DNA of 64,000 nucleotides from Pirellula staleyi DSM 6068 (lineage in GTDB: Bacteria > Planctomycetota > Planctomycetia > Pirellulales > Pirellulaceae): the NCBI GenBank assembly GCA_945900945.1, contig CAMDKL010000001.1, positions 1-64,000 on the forward strand, in the 5' to 3' direction. A model generated the notes under the pieces. It searched no databases and was not told the DNA's origin. It saw nothing but the letters and a program-made list of their open reading frames with translations. This document shows, one piece after another, positions 1 through 9,011 of this stretch. Position 1 is the stretch's first letter. Each line of letters opens with the position of its first letter. The position numbers and the translations under genes are program-made.

Positions 1-137
1 GCTAAACGCTCGACTTGATCGCAAAGTGTTTCGAGCAACTCAATACTAAGGGCATTCCTGCGTTCGGGTCGATTCAGAGTTGCCAACGCAAGTCCTGGCT
101 TCAACATCTGAACGGTTACAATTTCGGTCACACCCAT
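1..137 (-). CDS. Enoyl-CoA hydratase/isomerase (crotonase family), N-terminal part
   Basis: The reading frame runs off the left window edge; about 45 codons are visible. The stretch LALATLNRPERRNALS is the typical crotonase N-terminal signature (N-R-P-x-x-x-N-A-L-S), followed by a helix ending at the edge. Crotonases hydrate trans-2-enoyl-CoA in the second step of beta-oxidation, though the superfamily also holds isomerases and others, so the substrate is open. It is divergent to the short-chain dehydrogenase, with about 110 bases between the two starts that should hold both promoters. The ATG chosen starts MGVTEIV; an in-frame GTG lies 24 bases upstream. The active-site region is outside the window. 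Confidence 0.8.
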   Translation of the reverse strand, partial: MGVTEIVTVQMLKPGLALATLNRPERRNALSIELLETLCDQVERL

Positions 138-246
138 TCTCCGGGCAAGAGGATACACGATCGTATGCTGTATTCTACACTGCTCAGTCAATGTGAATGG
201 CGTAGGATGAAGCGATTGTCCAAAATCAAAACGAGAGGATTTTTGA

Positions 247-1014
247 ATGAAAATTGCTGGCAGTACGATCTTGATTTCGGGTGGCAGTTCGGGCTTGGGT
301 GCGGCTTGCGCACAAAACTTTCTGCGCGGAGGAGCGAAAGTGATTTTGATTGACATCTCTACCCCTCCAGAAGAGATGTTCGCGATAGAGAAAGAAAGCT
401 GCATTTATATGCGAGCGGATGTAACCAAAGGAGATGAAGTACGCGCTGCAATCGACGAGGGCGTTCGACGCTTCGGCCAAATGTCAGCGGCTGTGATTTG
501 TGCGGGCGTTCTACACTCCGAGCGCTCGCTAGGCCGAAATGGGCCCGCGTCTTTGGACGCCTTTCGCCGAGTGATCGAAATCAATTTGATCGGAACCTTT
601 AATGTTTTACGACTCAGCGCGGAAGCTATCTCCAAGATGACTGTTGAGGATACAACGCTTGAGCGAGGCGTAATCGTGATGACTTCGTCCATTGCTGCCT
701 ACGAAGGTCAAATTGGCCAAAGTGCATACGCTGCTTCGAAAGGGGGCGTGGCAGCCATGACCCTGCCAATCGCTCGTGATCTAGGCCGAGTGGGTATTCG
801 AGTCGTAAGCATCGCGCCGGGCGTTTTTGAAACTCAAATGATGAAAAGTGCACCAGACAAGGTGCGACAATCCTTGTTAGATGAAACCGTCTTTCCAATC
901 CGATTTGGTCAGCCCGAAGAGTTCGCATCTGCGGTCCAACATGTAATCGAGAATCCAATGTTCAATGGATGCACGATTAGGTTGGACGGGGGGCTTCGCA
1001 TGAGAGCCAAATGA
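247..1014 (+). CDS. SDR-family 3-hydroxyacyl-CoA dehydrogenase, HSD17B10-like
   Basis: A 255-residue short-chain dehydrogenase/reductase, the normal family length. The nucleotide-binding glycine motif GGSSGLG is at residues 12-18, an acidic residue follows beta-2 (IDIS, about 35-38), and the catalytic Ser148, Tyr161 and Lys165 (YAASK) are all present. The block TLPIARDLGRVGIRVVSIAPG is typical of type II 3-hydroxyacyl-CoA dehydrogenase (HSD17B10), which oxidises 3-hydroxyacyl-CoA with NAD+. Neighbours (crotonase upstream on the other strand, acyl-CoA dehydrogenase converging downstream) support a beta-oxidation role. The start is the ATG after AGAGGAT. The exact acyl chain specificity cannot be read. 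Confidence 0.88.
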   Translation: MKIAGSTILISGGSSGLGAACAQNFLRGGAKVILIDISTPPEEMFAIEKESCIYMRADVTKGDEVRAAIDEGVRRFGQMSAAVICAGVLHSERSLGRNGPASLDAFRRVIEINLIGTFNVLRLSAEAISKMTVEDTTLERGVIVMTSSIAAYEGQIGQSAYAASKGGVAAMTLPIARDLGRVGIRVVSIAPGVFETQMMKSAPDKVRQSLLDETVFPIRFGQPEEFASAVQHVIENPMFNGCTIRLDGGLRMRAK

Positions 1015-1037
1015 AGTGATAGCAGAGCTAGGCAAAA

Positions 1038-1110
1038 GAGGACAGCTTCAGAGTGTCTGGCTGAGGACAGCTTCAGAGTGTCTGGCTGAGGACAGCCGGA
1101 CCTACGTGAA
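1038..1110. repeat. Tandem copies of a 25-bp GAGGACAG repeat between convergent genes
   Basis: Two exact 25-base units start with GAGGACAGCTTCAGAG (1038-1062 and 1063-1087). They are followed by a variant, GAGGACAGCCGGACCTACG, up to 1110. The variant recurs in inverted arrangement near 40412-40547, so this is a dispersed intergenic repeat family. It fills the gap between the stops of two convergent genes, where it could act as a bidirectional terminator. Confidence 0.8.
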
Positions 1111-1112
1111 TA

Positions 1113-3182
1113 CTAGATGAATTTATCGATGAATCTTGGGTCTAGTGGTATATCGCTGACCTCGATATCCGATATCAAATCGGAAAACAACGTCGACTCG
1201 GAGTTCATCAGATCGATCCCGATTCTTGCCCAGGCGCGTTGGAGGTGAGGCGACTCGGCATTTCCTTTCATGCGCAGATCCGCCTCCATGTTCAAGGCAT
1301 TGGCAACTCGCAAGTACTCCGCGTTCGGTTTTTCTAGCGAGATTGCATAGACGAGAGAGGCCGTCGAAAAACATAACTGGTCGAAAACGCCTCCTTCGTC
1401 GCCCAAAAGAAAACTCTGGTCCATGAAACTCTTTTGATATCGGGCGATGATGAAGAGTATGCGACGTCCGAGGACGCGATTACGACGTAGGGCCTTTCGA
1501 ACAAGTCGATCCTTTTCAGGGAAGAGGTTTTTGATCCCTGAAAGCGATCCGGGCCAGGGATTCCATGAGCCGAGAACGGTACGAGCAATGAACCAACCAA
1601 ATTTAGCTTTTTCCGTTAAACCAAACTTGCCATTCACCTCCGCCATTCCAATCGGCTCTAGGTATTTAGCACGAATTCCGCGGGTCATTGCGTTGGGAGC
1701 ACCGATATCAGCAAGGACAGGGTTGGGGCCTTCGTAAACCGTGGCTATTGTGAACTCGTGCATGTTCTCGCCGATATAGTTTTCGATCATCGGACCGGCG
1801 TTTGCAATTGCCGCTGCTCCGCCATTGCGAATCGCATGACGTCGTTCGTCCAAGTGCACGGATCGGCCTCCCTGGATTTGATAAGCGTTGATCGCCGACT
1901 GGAGAAGTGCTTTGGTCGAGTAGACTTTGGCAATCATTCCCATGGTTTCGTCTCGAACGCCGTTGGCACCTAGACGAAAACAAACGTCGCCCAGCACGCG
2001 GCTTGCGAGGGCATGGCACGTGGCGCGGCCGATCCAAGTTTGAATGCGAGGTGACGCGCCAATTGGTTTGCCAAATGTACTTCGAAATGCAGTCCAGCCA
2101 CCGGACTTATGCCGCCGAGTCAATTCGCCATAAGCTTCGGATTGGCTTGGATCTAGGATAATTTGGGCAAGCAACTTGAATATCTTGGCAGCGCTGTTGA
2201 CACAGATTCCGCCTCGACCTTTGGCGAGAGAACTGAAAGCTTGGGCAAGTCCTTTGCCAGGAGGACCTAGCAGTTTATCTGTTGAAACCTCGTAGTCCGT
2301 TAATCGAAAGCGAGCGTTCCAAAGGTAGTCGAAAGCCGTGAGTCGGTTTCGGATCATGCGAAAGTGTTTCGTGTCCGCTTTCGGTACCTCGAAGATCACC
2401 ATACCTGAATCGCGGCCTTTGGCGAGTCCGTCCCCATCGATCTTGAGCACGAGGACACAAATCCCTCCGTAAAGGACATTTGTAATCGGCCATTTTACGC
2501 CTGAGATGAAGTACTTGTCACCTTCGCGTCGTGCGGTGAGAGCCAATTTGCTCGGATCCGCCCCGACGCCCGGTTCCGTCAATGCGAACGATCCCAACAA
2601 CTCGCCTCTCGCCATACGAGGCAAATAGGTTGTCTTTTGGGCTTCCGTTCCGAAGTCGAGAATCGGAGTCACTGGCCCGAGAAAGTTATGCACTTCGAAC
2701 ATGACTGCCAAGTCGGTGTGGATGAGCGTCAATGCCCGCAGGAGTGGTCCGAGATCTCCCAGCTTCGCACCGCTTCCACCATACTGCTTAGGGATCGCCA
2801 ACCCAAAAAAGCCTAGTGCAGCTAAGCCTGAAATCGTTGCATCCTGGAAAAGCATTTTTGCATGATCGAGAAGCGTGCCGGCTTTCTTTCGTTTCAGCAG
2901 AAACTCAATGCTAGCTGCCATCGTATTTGCGACTTCGGGCGATGGGCTGAACCGACCTGCATCGAATTCAAACGCGTTCGCATTTCCGAAAAGGGAAGCG
3001 ATGGTTGGCGCTTCGCCAGAAAATTGATGTTCCGCCGCCCGGTCAGCGTCATCTAGTGTCGCCAGCGAAGCCACTTCGTCAGCAGTCCTGCCAGCTTGCT
3101 TGAGGATTAGCGAGATGGCATCGGCGCTCCCATTGGAACGAATTTTAGAAGCGTCTTCCATTTCTTTTATTTCACCGAGCAT
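1113..3182 (-). CDS. Large acyl-CoA dehydrogenase family protein
   Basis: A 689-residue acyl-CoA dehydrogenase with an N-terminal extension of about 80 residues and a long C-terminal tail, so nearer the VLCAD/ACAD9 size class (about 620) than the 380-residue form. Visible family blocks are LGFFGLAIPKQYGGSGA (about residues 120-136), SFALTEPGVGADPS (FAD/substrate contact region) and VYEGPNPV, whose Glu sits where the catalytic base of medium- and very-long-chain enzymes lies. It should oxidise acyl-CoA to trans-2-enoyl-CoA, passing electrons from FAD to an electron-transfer flavoprotein. The first ATG is used; an in-frame ATG (MEDASKI) lies seven codons in and could be the real start. Gene order with the SDR and crotonase fits beta-oxidation. 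Confidence 0.88.
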   Translation of the reverse strand: MLGEIKEMEDASKIRSNGSADAISLILKQAGRTADEVASLATLDDADRAAEHQFSGEAPTIASLFGNANAFEFDAGRFSPSPEVANTMAASIEFLLKRKKAGTLLDHAKMLFQDATISGLAALGFFGLAIPKQYGGSGAKLGDLGPLLRALTLIHTDLAVMFEVHNFLGPVTPILDFGTEAQKTTYLPRMARGELLGSFALTEPGVGADPSKLALTARREGDKYFISGVKWPITNVLYGGICVLVLKIDGDGLAKGRDSGMVIFEVPKADTKHFRMIRNRLTAFDYLWNARFRLTDYEVSTDKLLGPPGKGLAQAFSSLAKGRGGICVNSAAKIFKLLAQIILDPSQSEAYGELTRRHKSGGWTAFRSTFGKPIGASPRIQTWIGRATCHALASRVLGDVCFRLGANGVRDETMGMIAKVYSTKALLQSAINAYQIQGGRSVHLDERRHAIRNGGAAAIANAGPMIENYIGENMHEFTIATVYEGPNPVLADIGAPNAMTRGIRAKYLEPIGMAEVNGKFGLTEKAKFGWFIARTVLGSWNPWPGSLSGIKNLFPEKDRLVRKALRRNRVLGRRILFIIARYQKSFMDQSFLLGDEGGVFDQLCFSTASLVYAISLEKPNAEYLRVANALNMEADLRMKGNAESPHLQRAWARIGIDLMNSESTLFSDLISDIEVSDIPLDPRFIDKFI

Positions 3183-3585
3183 CGTTTTCGACCTGCATGA
3201 CTAGTTGAAAATGGGCACCCGGCCCGTGTTGGAATGGTCTTAAGCGTAACAGTTTTCAAAGGTCGGTGTTCAGCTGATGATTGAGAACTCCTCATCACAT
3301 GCCGGGGGCGACGAGGCAGTGCCCCTCACTTTACTGAGCCGCAGGCGCAAGCCGCGTTCAAAAAACCATCGTTTCTAAAAACGCGGCTAGCCTGGATATT
3401 GCATAAGCCGTTTTGGCGTTAGCCAAATGGCACTCACTTTGCGATTGTGTTCTTGTAGCGGCAGGGCGCGAGCCCTCCGGTTTCGCAGTATTTATTAGAC
3501 ACTCACCGGACGGATTGCGCCGTTCCGCTAACAAAGTGAGTGGCATTGGGCGCCGGAGACCCATGCTATTCCCATTCGCATTATT
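3183..3585. other. Intergenic region with a decayed palindrome and a long inverted repeat
   Basis: No convincing gene is seen. It holds a copy of the GAGCCGCAGGCGC repeat (3335-3356) whose GCCGCGTT pairs with AACGCGGC at 3380-3387. It also holds a 15-base perfect inverted repeat, ATGGCACTCACTTTG at 3427-3441 and its reverse complement at 3532-3546, which brackets about 90 bases like a small non-autonomous element. The left arm matches the sigma-54 promoter consensus (TGGCAC, five bases, TTGC), but nothing transcribed rightward from it is evident. Confidence 0.55.
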
Positions 3586-3870
3586 TCAAGCGTCCGGCTC
3601 GCCGACATCTACAGCAGACCAATCTATGTCTTTTCTCGCAGCGTCCACTTCGGCCAGCACTTCCAATGCCCTTTGCAAATCACAACGCCTTACTACAACC
3701 GTCACATCACCTGGCGCTTCGGTGCGAAAACCGATGGTGAATGAACCGGTAGTTGTTGCTTGTATTCCATTTTCTGCCAAAGCCGAAAGAATGGATGCTG
3801 CTTCGATTTCGCTTGCAAATCGCGTTAATGTGGTAGGGTTATTTGGATCGCTCGTACTCGGGTCGCTCAT
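3586..3870 (-). CDS. DUF2007-type small protein
   Basis: A 94-residue soluble protein. The pattern TLTRFASEIEAASILSALAE, then an NGI turn and VTVVVRRCDLQRALEVLAE near the C-terminus, matches the small DUF2007 ('putative signal transducing protein') fold: a helix that senses or binds something, and a closing helix. The molecular role is unknown. An in-frame GTG lies three codons upstream; I chose the ATG that begins MSDPSTS. It stands alone, divergent to the following PSD1 gene with about 170 bases between starts. No operon partner is visible. Confidence 0.65.
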   Translation of the reverse strand: MSDPSTSDPNNPTTLTRFASEIEAASILSALAENGIQATTTGSFTIGFRTEAPGDVTVVVRRCDLQRALEVLAEVDAARKDIDWSAVDVGEPDA

Positions 3871-4039
3871 TTTTTTCACGCCTGATGAAAATTCGGCAAT
3901 AGATTGTTCAGCAAAGTCATTCTATATCGCGTTTATTCAAAAAAATCGGCTTGGGCCTGGTCCGTCTTACGCGTTTGATTGATTATAGTAAGAGTCTACG
4001 CTAACTGCGTGCCAACGGCCCATCCTTCCGGTGAATTTC

Positions 4040-7000
4040 ATGCTGCACATTTCGTCCACATTCCCGCTTGCCGTGTTGCTTCTGCTTATCTGCAGCCAAA
4101 TTGCTGGCGGCCAGGTTGTCGAATTCGATCGCGATGTTCGGCCAATTCTTTCGGAACACTGCTTTACATGCCATGGCCCTGATGCTGGCAAACTAAAAGC
4201 GGGCCTTCGAATGGACCGCAAAGAATCGGTCTTCAGCCGACATGAGTCCGGATCAACACCCGTCGTCGCGGGCATACTCGCCGAAAGTGAGATGGTTCGG
4301 CGGATTGGCTCGCAGGATCCGGATGAAATTATGCCACCGCCAGACGAAGGCAAAGCACTCACCGAAAAGCAAATCGATACCCTAAAGCGATGGGTACAAG
4401 AAGGTGCGCGATGGACGGACCATTGGTCCTTCGAGACCATAAAAATGCCTTCGGTTCCCCGAGAGAATTTGGCTGCCGGCATCATTTCGAACCCGATCGA
4501 TTCGTTCGTGCTATCTAATCTCCGATCCGCAGGATTATCGCAATCGCCACGCGAAGCCAAAGAGAGACTCCTAAGACGTGTTTCCCTCGACTTGACCGGC
4601 CTCCCACCATCGATTCTAGAAGTCGACGATTTTCTAAGCGATGACTCGCACAAAGCCTTCGAGACGGTCGTCGACCGATTGCTCGGCAGTCAGCATTTCG
4701 GTGAGCGCATGGCGATGCCTTGGTTGGATCTAGCTCGCTACGGCGACACTAGCGGATATCACAATGACTCTCTTCGCGATATGTGGCTGTGGCGTGAGTG
4801 GGTGATCAACGCTTTCAATGCGAATATGCCGTTCGACCAGTTTACCATCGAACAGCTTGCAGGGGATCTTCTTCCAGAAGCCTCGATCCAACAGAAGGTT
4901 GCAAGCGGTTTCCATCGCAATGTGATGACCAGCGATGAAGGGGGTCTCATCGATGCTGAATATCGCAACCTTTACGTTGTCGATCGTATCGCAACAACCG
5001 GGGTGACTTGGTTGGGAATGACGGTTGCATGCGCTCAATGTCATGATCACAAATACGACCCGATTACCCAAGCTGACTTTTACAAGCTCTACGCCTTCTT
5101 CAACAATGTGCCTGAGAACGGAAAGGATGGCGTTCGTGATCGCAACCCCATGCCTTATCTTCGCGTGACGACAACTAAGGAAGAGGAACAACTTCGTCAG
5201 CATGAAAGCGAATTGAGTGCTGCTGATGGTAAGTTAGCGGAGTTGACGAAAACGCTCGCTGAGAAGCAAACGGTATGGGAAAAAGAGTTGGTCCTTGGCG
5301 ATTTCGCATCATCGTTGCCGAAGCCGTTCGCACACTTTCCGTTGGATGAAAATGGAAACGGGACTGGAGGCGATGGTCATCCAATTGTCGCCGCTAGCCA
5401 CGGTGAGAGTCGTTTTGAGGAAGGCTCGATCGGCAAGAGCTTTCACGCGACAGGAAAAGAATGGTTTGAGTATGGCGACCGATTTGGTTTCGAAAAGGAT
5501 CAGGCCTTTAGCGTAACCTCCTACCTGTCGGTTCAGCCAAAAGGTGGAGCTCCATTCGGTAAAATGAATGATAAAGATGGATCTCGAGGTTGGGATATCG
5601 AGCTCCATGGATTGCGTCCGAGCGTCCACCTGATTCACCGTTGGCCGGAGGATTTGATCCATATTCAGGCCGATGAAGACTTGCCCGCCAAGGCTTTCAC
5701 GCATCTAGCTGTGACGTACGACGGATCAGGAAAAGCCGCTGGACTAAAACTATATTTGAATGGAGTACTCGCTAAGTCGTCCGTCAAAAAAGACAATCTA
5801 GTGGGTTCGATTCATACCGACACGCCGTTTAGCATCGGGCGGCGCGGGGAATCAAGCGCCCTGTTTCACGGCCACATCGATGACCTTCGTATATTCCAAC
5901 GAGAGCTTTCACCGTTGGAGATTGCTTCGGTAACTGCGGCAGAAACCTACAAGCTCATTGCTATTCCGACTGCGGATCGCAGCAAGAAGCAAAGCGAGCA
6001 ACTCGAAAAATTCTTCCGTCAGACAATGGTACCCGAACTTGCTGTTCTGCAAAAATCGGTGAATGACTTACGGAAAGCGAAAGAGGATTTCGAGCGATCG
6101 CTTCCAAACACCATGGTCATGTCGGAAATGGAAAAGCCGCGAGAAACGTTCATCAAGGTTCGCGGCAATTACGACCAAGATGGTATCAAAGTAGAAGCTT
6201 CGGTACCTGCCTTTTTACCGCAGATCACGAACCGGATCGACGATAAGCCACTGAATCGACTCAGCCTTGGTCAGTGGCTTGTTGCACCCGAACATCCGTT
6301 GACAGCCCGCGTGACTGTCAACCGTTGGTGGGCCATGCTGTTCGGCACGGGGATCGTCAAAACGCTCAACGATTTTGGCTCGCAAGGTGAACGGCCAAGT
6401 CATCCGGAGCTGCTGGATTGGTTGGCTGCGGACTTGATGCATGACTGGGATACGAAACGAGCAGTCAAGCAAATCGTCCTCAGCGCAACATACCAGCAAG
6501 CATCGCAAGTATCGGCCGCGTTGCTTGCTCGCGATCAAGAGAACAGGTTGCTGGCTCGGGGACCGCGACAACGCTTGGACGCAGAGTTTCTGCGAGATAA
6601 CGCGCTTGCAATCGGTGGGGTCCTCAATCCAAAAATCGGTGGCAAGAGTATCAAGCCGTCGCAACCCGAAGGAACTTGGGAAATCAATGAAATGAGCGGC
6701 TATAAATATGAAAAATCGCAAGGATTGGACCTGTATCGACGCGGTTTGTATGTTTACTGGCGCCGGTCTACGGTATATCCTTCGTTCGTTACGCTGGATG
6801 CACCGACTCGTGAGTTCTGTGTTTCTCAGCGAGCCAAGACGAGCACGCCGCTTCAGTCGCTCGTGCTGATGAACGACCCGGTTTTTGTCGAAGCGGCTCG
6901 GGCGTTCGCTCAGCGCATTCTTGCCGAGCCTGGCCTTGATGACGCCTCTCGCGTAACATTTGCGTGGCGGCTTGCATTGACTCGAGCTCCTACCGCGACC

Positions 7001-7189
7001 GAACGATCGATCTTGACTCGGATGTTAGAACAACAGCAATCCACGTATCGAAAGGACCTTGAATCCGCAAAGAAACTAGTTGCGGTCGGCGACCTTCCTA
7101 AACCTGCAAATCACGATGATAGTGAACTCGCTGCTTGGACAGCTTTCAGCAATGTCATCCTCAATCTCAATGAGACGATCACGAACTAG
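4040..7189 (+). CDS. PSD1 protein: cytochrome c (PSCyt1)-DUF1549-LamG-DUF1553
   Basis: A secreted multidomain protein of about 1049 residues. Domains in order: a signal peptide with a long hydrophobic core (residues 1-24); planctomycete cytochrome c domain with CFTCH (about 41-45) and the DRDVRPILSEHC lead-in; DUF1549 with a second CAQCH site (about residue 330); a coiled insert followed by a LamG/concanavalin-like domain (about 425-635; LAVTYDGSG, HIDDLRIFQREL); and DUF1553 (about 740-1005; LTARVTVNRWW, SHPELLDWLA). The family is common in planctomycetes; roles in extracellular polymer degradation or electron transfer are inferred, not proven. The start is the ATG after GGTGAATTTC; a GTG three codons earlier is possible. 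It precedes its DUF1501 partner by two bases. Confidence 0.93.
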   Translation: MLHISSTFPLAVLLLLICSQIAGGQVVEFDRDVRPILSEHCFTCHGPDAGKLKAGLRMDRKESVFSRHESGSTPVVAGILAESEMVRRIGSQDPDEIMPPPDEGKALTEKQIDTLKRWVQEGARWTDHWSFETIKMPSVPRENLAAGIISNPIDSFVLSNLRSAGLSQSPREAKERLLRRVSLDLTGLPPSILEVDDFLSDDSHKAFETVVDRLLGSQHFGERMAMPWLDLARYGDTSGYHNDSLRDMWLWREWVINAFNANMPFDQFTIEQLAGDLLPEASIQQKVASGFHRNVMTSDEGGLIDAEYRNLYVVDRIATTGVTWLGMTVACAQCHDHKYDPITQADFYKLYAFFNNVPENGKDGVRDRNPMPYLRVTTTKEEEQLRQHESELSAADGKLAELTKTLAEKQTVWEKELVLGDFASSLPKPFAHFPLDENGNGTGGDGHPIVAASHGESRFEEGSIGKSFHATGKEWFEYGDRFGFEKDQAFSVTSYLSVQPKGGAPFGKMNDKDGSRGWDIELHGLRPSVHLIHRWPEDLIHIQADEDLPAKAFTHLAVTYDGSGKAAGLKLYLNGVLAKSSVKKDNLVGSIHTDTPFSIGRRGESSALFHGHIDDLRIFQRELSPLEIASVTAAETYKLIAIPTADRSKKQSEQLEKFFRQTMVPELAVLQKSVNDLRKAKEDFERSLPNTMVMSEMEKPRETFIKVRGNYDQDGIKVEASVPAFLPQITNRIDDKPLNRLSLGQWLVAPEHPLTARVTVNRWWAMLFGTGIVKTLNDFGSQGERPSHPELLDWLAADLMHDWDTKRAVKQIVLSATYQQASQVSAALLARDQENRLLARGPRQRLDAEFLRDNALAIGGVLNPKIGGKSIKPSQPEGTWEINEMSGYKYEKSQGLDLYRRGLYVYWRRSTVYPSFVTLDAPTREFCVSQRAKTSTPLQSLVLMNDPVFVEAARAFAQRILAEPGLDDASRVTFAWRLALTRAPTATERSILTRMLEQQQSTYRKDLESAKKLVAVGDLPKPANHDDSELAAWTAFSNVILNLNETITN

Positions 7190-7191
7190 CC

Positions 7192-8631
7192 ATGGATATT
7201 GATCAACAGCTTCAGCTTGCCGTGCATCGCCGAAACTTTTTGCAGAATAGCACAACTGGAATGGGGGCTATTGCATTGGCTTCTCTGCTGAAACCTGAGG
7301 CGTTTGCCGGCAACGAGCAGAGTGTGCCTGGGGCACTAAAACAGCTCCATTTCGCTCCCAAAGCTAAACGTATCATATACCTTTTCATGTCGGGAGCTCC
7401 GTCGCAATTGGATCTATTCGATCCGAAACCGAAGCTGACCGAGATGACCGGCCAGGATCTTCCAGAAAGCGTTCGAAAGGGTCAGCGTATCACAACGATG
7501 ACCAGCGGACAAAAAAATCTGTTCTGCGTTGGATCGCCGTTCAAATTTGCGAAATACGGAAACGTGGGAATGGATATTTCCGAGCTATTACCACATCTTT
7601 CGAAGGTAGTGGATGAGTGCACGTTTGTTCGATCGCTGAATACGGATCCGATTAACCACGACCCTGCAGTGACGTTTTTTGCGACTGGAAACCAACAACC
7701 AGGACGACCGACGATGGGAGCATGGTTGGCCTATGGTATGGGTTGCAGCAACGCCGACTTGCCGGCGTTTGTGGTATTGACCAGCGGCGGCGGCGGCCAA
7801 ACGTTGCAAACTCGGTATTGGGGAAACGGCTTCTTGCCCGCACAGTTTGGAGGAGTGCAATTTCGGAACGCGGGCGACCCTGTCTTGTTCGTTTCTAATC
7901 CGCCCGGCGTCAGCAGCGAGACGCGTCGACAGCTACTTGACGCGACCAACGAACTCAATCAACAGGCATTACGCAATATTGGTGACCCGGCCATTGCTGC
8001 CCAAATCGAAAACTATGAGTTGGCATTTCGAATGCAATCCAGTGTTCCAGAGTTAACGGATCTTTCGACGGAGTCCAAAGAAACGCTTGACCTCTACGGC
8101 GCAACTCCGGGCAAACCCTCGTTCGCAAACAACTGCTTGCTTGCCCGACGACTTGCAGAACGCGGCGTCCGATTCATACAACTATGCCATCGCGACTGGG
8201 ATCATCACGGGGGGTTGCCGAAAGGGTTACCGACGAAGTGCAAGGAGACGGACCAGGCTTCTGCAGCACTAGTGCTAGATCTCAAACAACGCGGGTTGCT
8301 AGAGGATACGATCGTTGTCTGGGGCGGTGAGTTTGGCCGGACTGCCTACAGTCAAGGGGAGATCAAGCCAGACAATTTTGGTCGCGATCATCATCCTCGA
8401 TGTTTTACGATTTGGATGGCTGGCGGTGGTATGCGAAAGGGCATTATCCACGGTGAAACCGATGAATTCGGTTATAATATTACCCGCGATCCGGTGCATG
8501 TTCATGACTTGCATGCCACGCTATTGCATCTCTTGGGCGTTGACCACAAAAAGCTCATTTACCGTCACGAAGGTCGCGACTATCGGCTTACAGACGTGTC
8601 AGGAAACATTGTGAACGAGTTGATTGCATAG
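7192..8631 (+). CDS. DUF1501 (sulfatase-fold) protein, Tat-type leader
   Basis: A 479-residue DUF1501 protein of the alkaline phosphatase/sulfatase-like fold. The N-terminus HRRNFLQNSTTGMGAIALAS resembles a twin-arginine leader. Family blocks include IYLFMSGAPSQLDLFDPKP, a metal-site-like RDWDHHGG and VVWGGEFGRTAYS, with RDHHPRCFTIWMAGGGM near the C-terminus. These fit metal-binding positions of the fold, but the substrate is unknown. It is translationally close to the PSD1 gene (two-base gap). This PSD1-DUF1501 pairing is seen twice more in the window, which suggests the two act together outside the cytoplasm. Confidence 0.92.
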   Translation: MDIDQQLQLAVHRRNFLQNSTTGMGAIALASLLKPEAFAGNEQSVPGALKQLHFAPKAKRIIYLFMSGAPSQLDLFDPKPKLTEMTGQDLPESVRKGQRITTMTSGQKNLFCVGSPFKFAKYGNVGMDISELLPHLSKVVDECTFVRSLNTDPINHDPAVTFFATGNQQPGRPTMGAWLAYGMGCSNADLPAFVVLTSGGGGQTLQTRYWGNGFLPAQFGGVQFRNAGDPVLFVSNPPGVSSETRRQLLDATNELNQQALRNIGDPAIAAQIENYELAFRMQSSVPELTDLSTESKETLDLYGATPGKPSFANNCLLARRLAERGVRFIQLCHRDWDHHGGLPKGLPTKCKETDQASAALVLDLKQRGLLEDTIVVWGGEFGRTAYSQGEIKPDNFGRDHHPRCFTIWMAGGGMRKGIIHGETDEFGYNITRDPVHVHDLHATLLHLLGVDHKKLIYRHEGRDYRLTDVSGNIVNELIA

Positions 8632-8671
8632 TTCATGAAAGGTGCCTGATCGAAACGCCATCGTGGGTTAG

Positions 8672-8968
8672 AAAAGGTGTCCGGTACCGTTTTAGTTATC
8701 AACATGGCGAATTGATGGCGATACAGTGCGTTGCTGAAGCTTTCGACGTGCTCTATCCTGTGCGAAACGGCTGATATTGGACAACCCAAACGATCCGATG
8801 CGAGTGGCCTTTGGAAATGAGGCGTGGGTCGAGTCGGTGGCCAGGAAGTTCGATTTAGAGTCGACATCGGGCCCACGTGACCGGCCCGAAAAAGCCTTTA
8901 AGCCACAACAACGGTACCGGACACCTTTTCCTCGACCAACAACGGTACCGGACACCTTTTCCTCGACC
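8672..8968 (+). mobile_element. Remnant of a REP-associated tyrosine transposase with REP-like repeats
   Basis: The frame from 8777 to about 8893 encodes RVAFGNEAWVESVARKFDLE followed by a P-R-x-R-P-x-K tail. This is the C-terminal signature of REP-associated tyrosine transposases (RAYT, Y1_Tnp relatives), in which a G-x-x-W-V segment precedes an R-P-R-G-R-P-like end. The catalytic HUH/Tyr part is missing. On the left lies AAAAGGTGTCCGGTACCGTT (8672-8691); on the right its inverse is present twice as an exact 31-bp tandem (8907-8937, 8938-8968). That layout, a transposase flanked by inverted REPs, supports a decayed RAYT element. No intact transposase copy is in the window. Confidence 0.65.
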
Positions 8969-9011
8969 ATTTTTCTGTGAGACTGCCGTGACCGAATTAT
9001 CTGACGATGAC

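Noticed and set aside
1038-1110. CRISPR array
   Set aside because: Two direct repeats with no spacers and no cas genes nearby.
3428-3442. Functional sigma-54 promoter
   Set aside because: The match is inside an inverted repeat and nothing transcribed rightward is evident; kept only as a curiosity.
3413-3982. Rightward 189-codon frame
   Set aside because: It is the antisense shadow of the DUF2007 gene, which has a clear family pattern.
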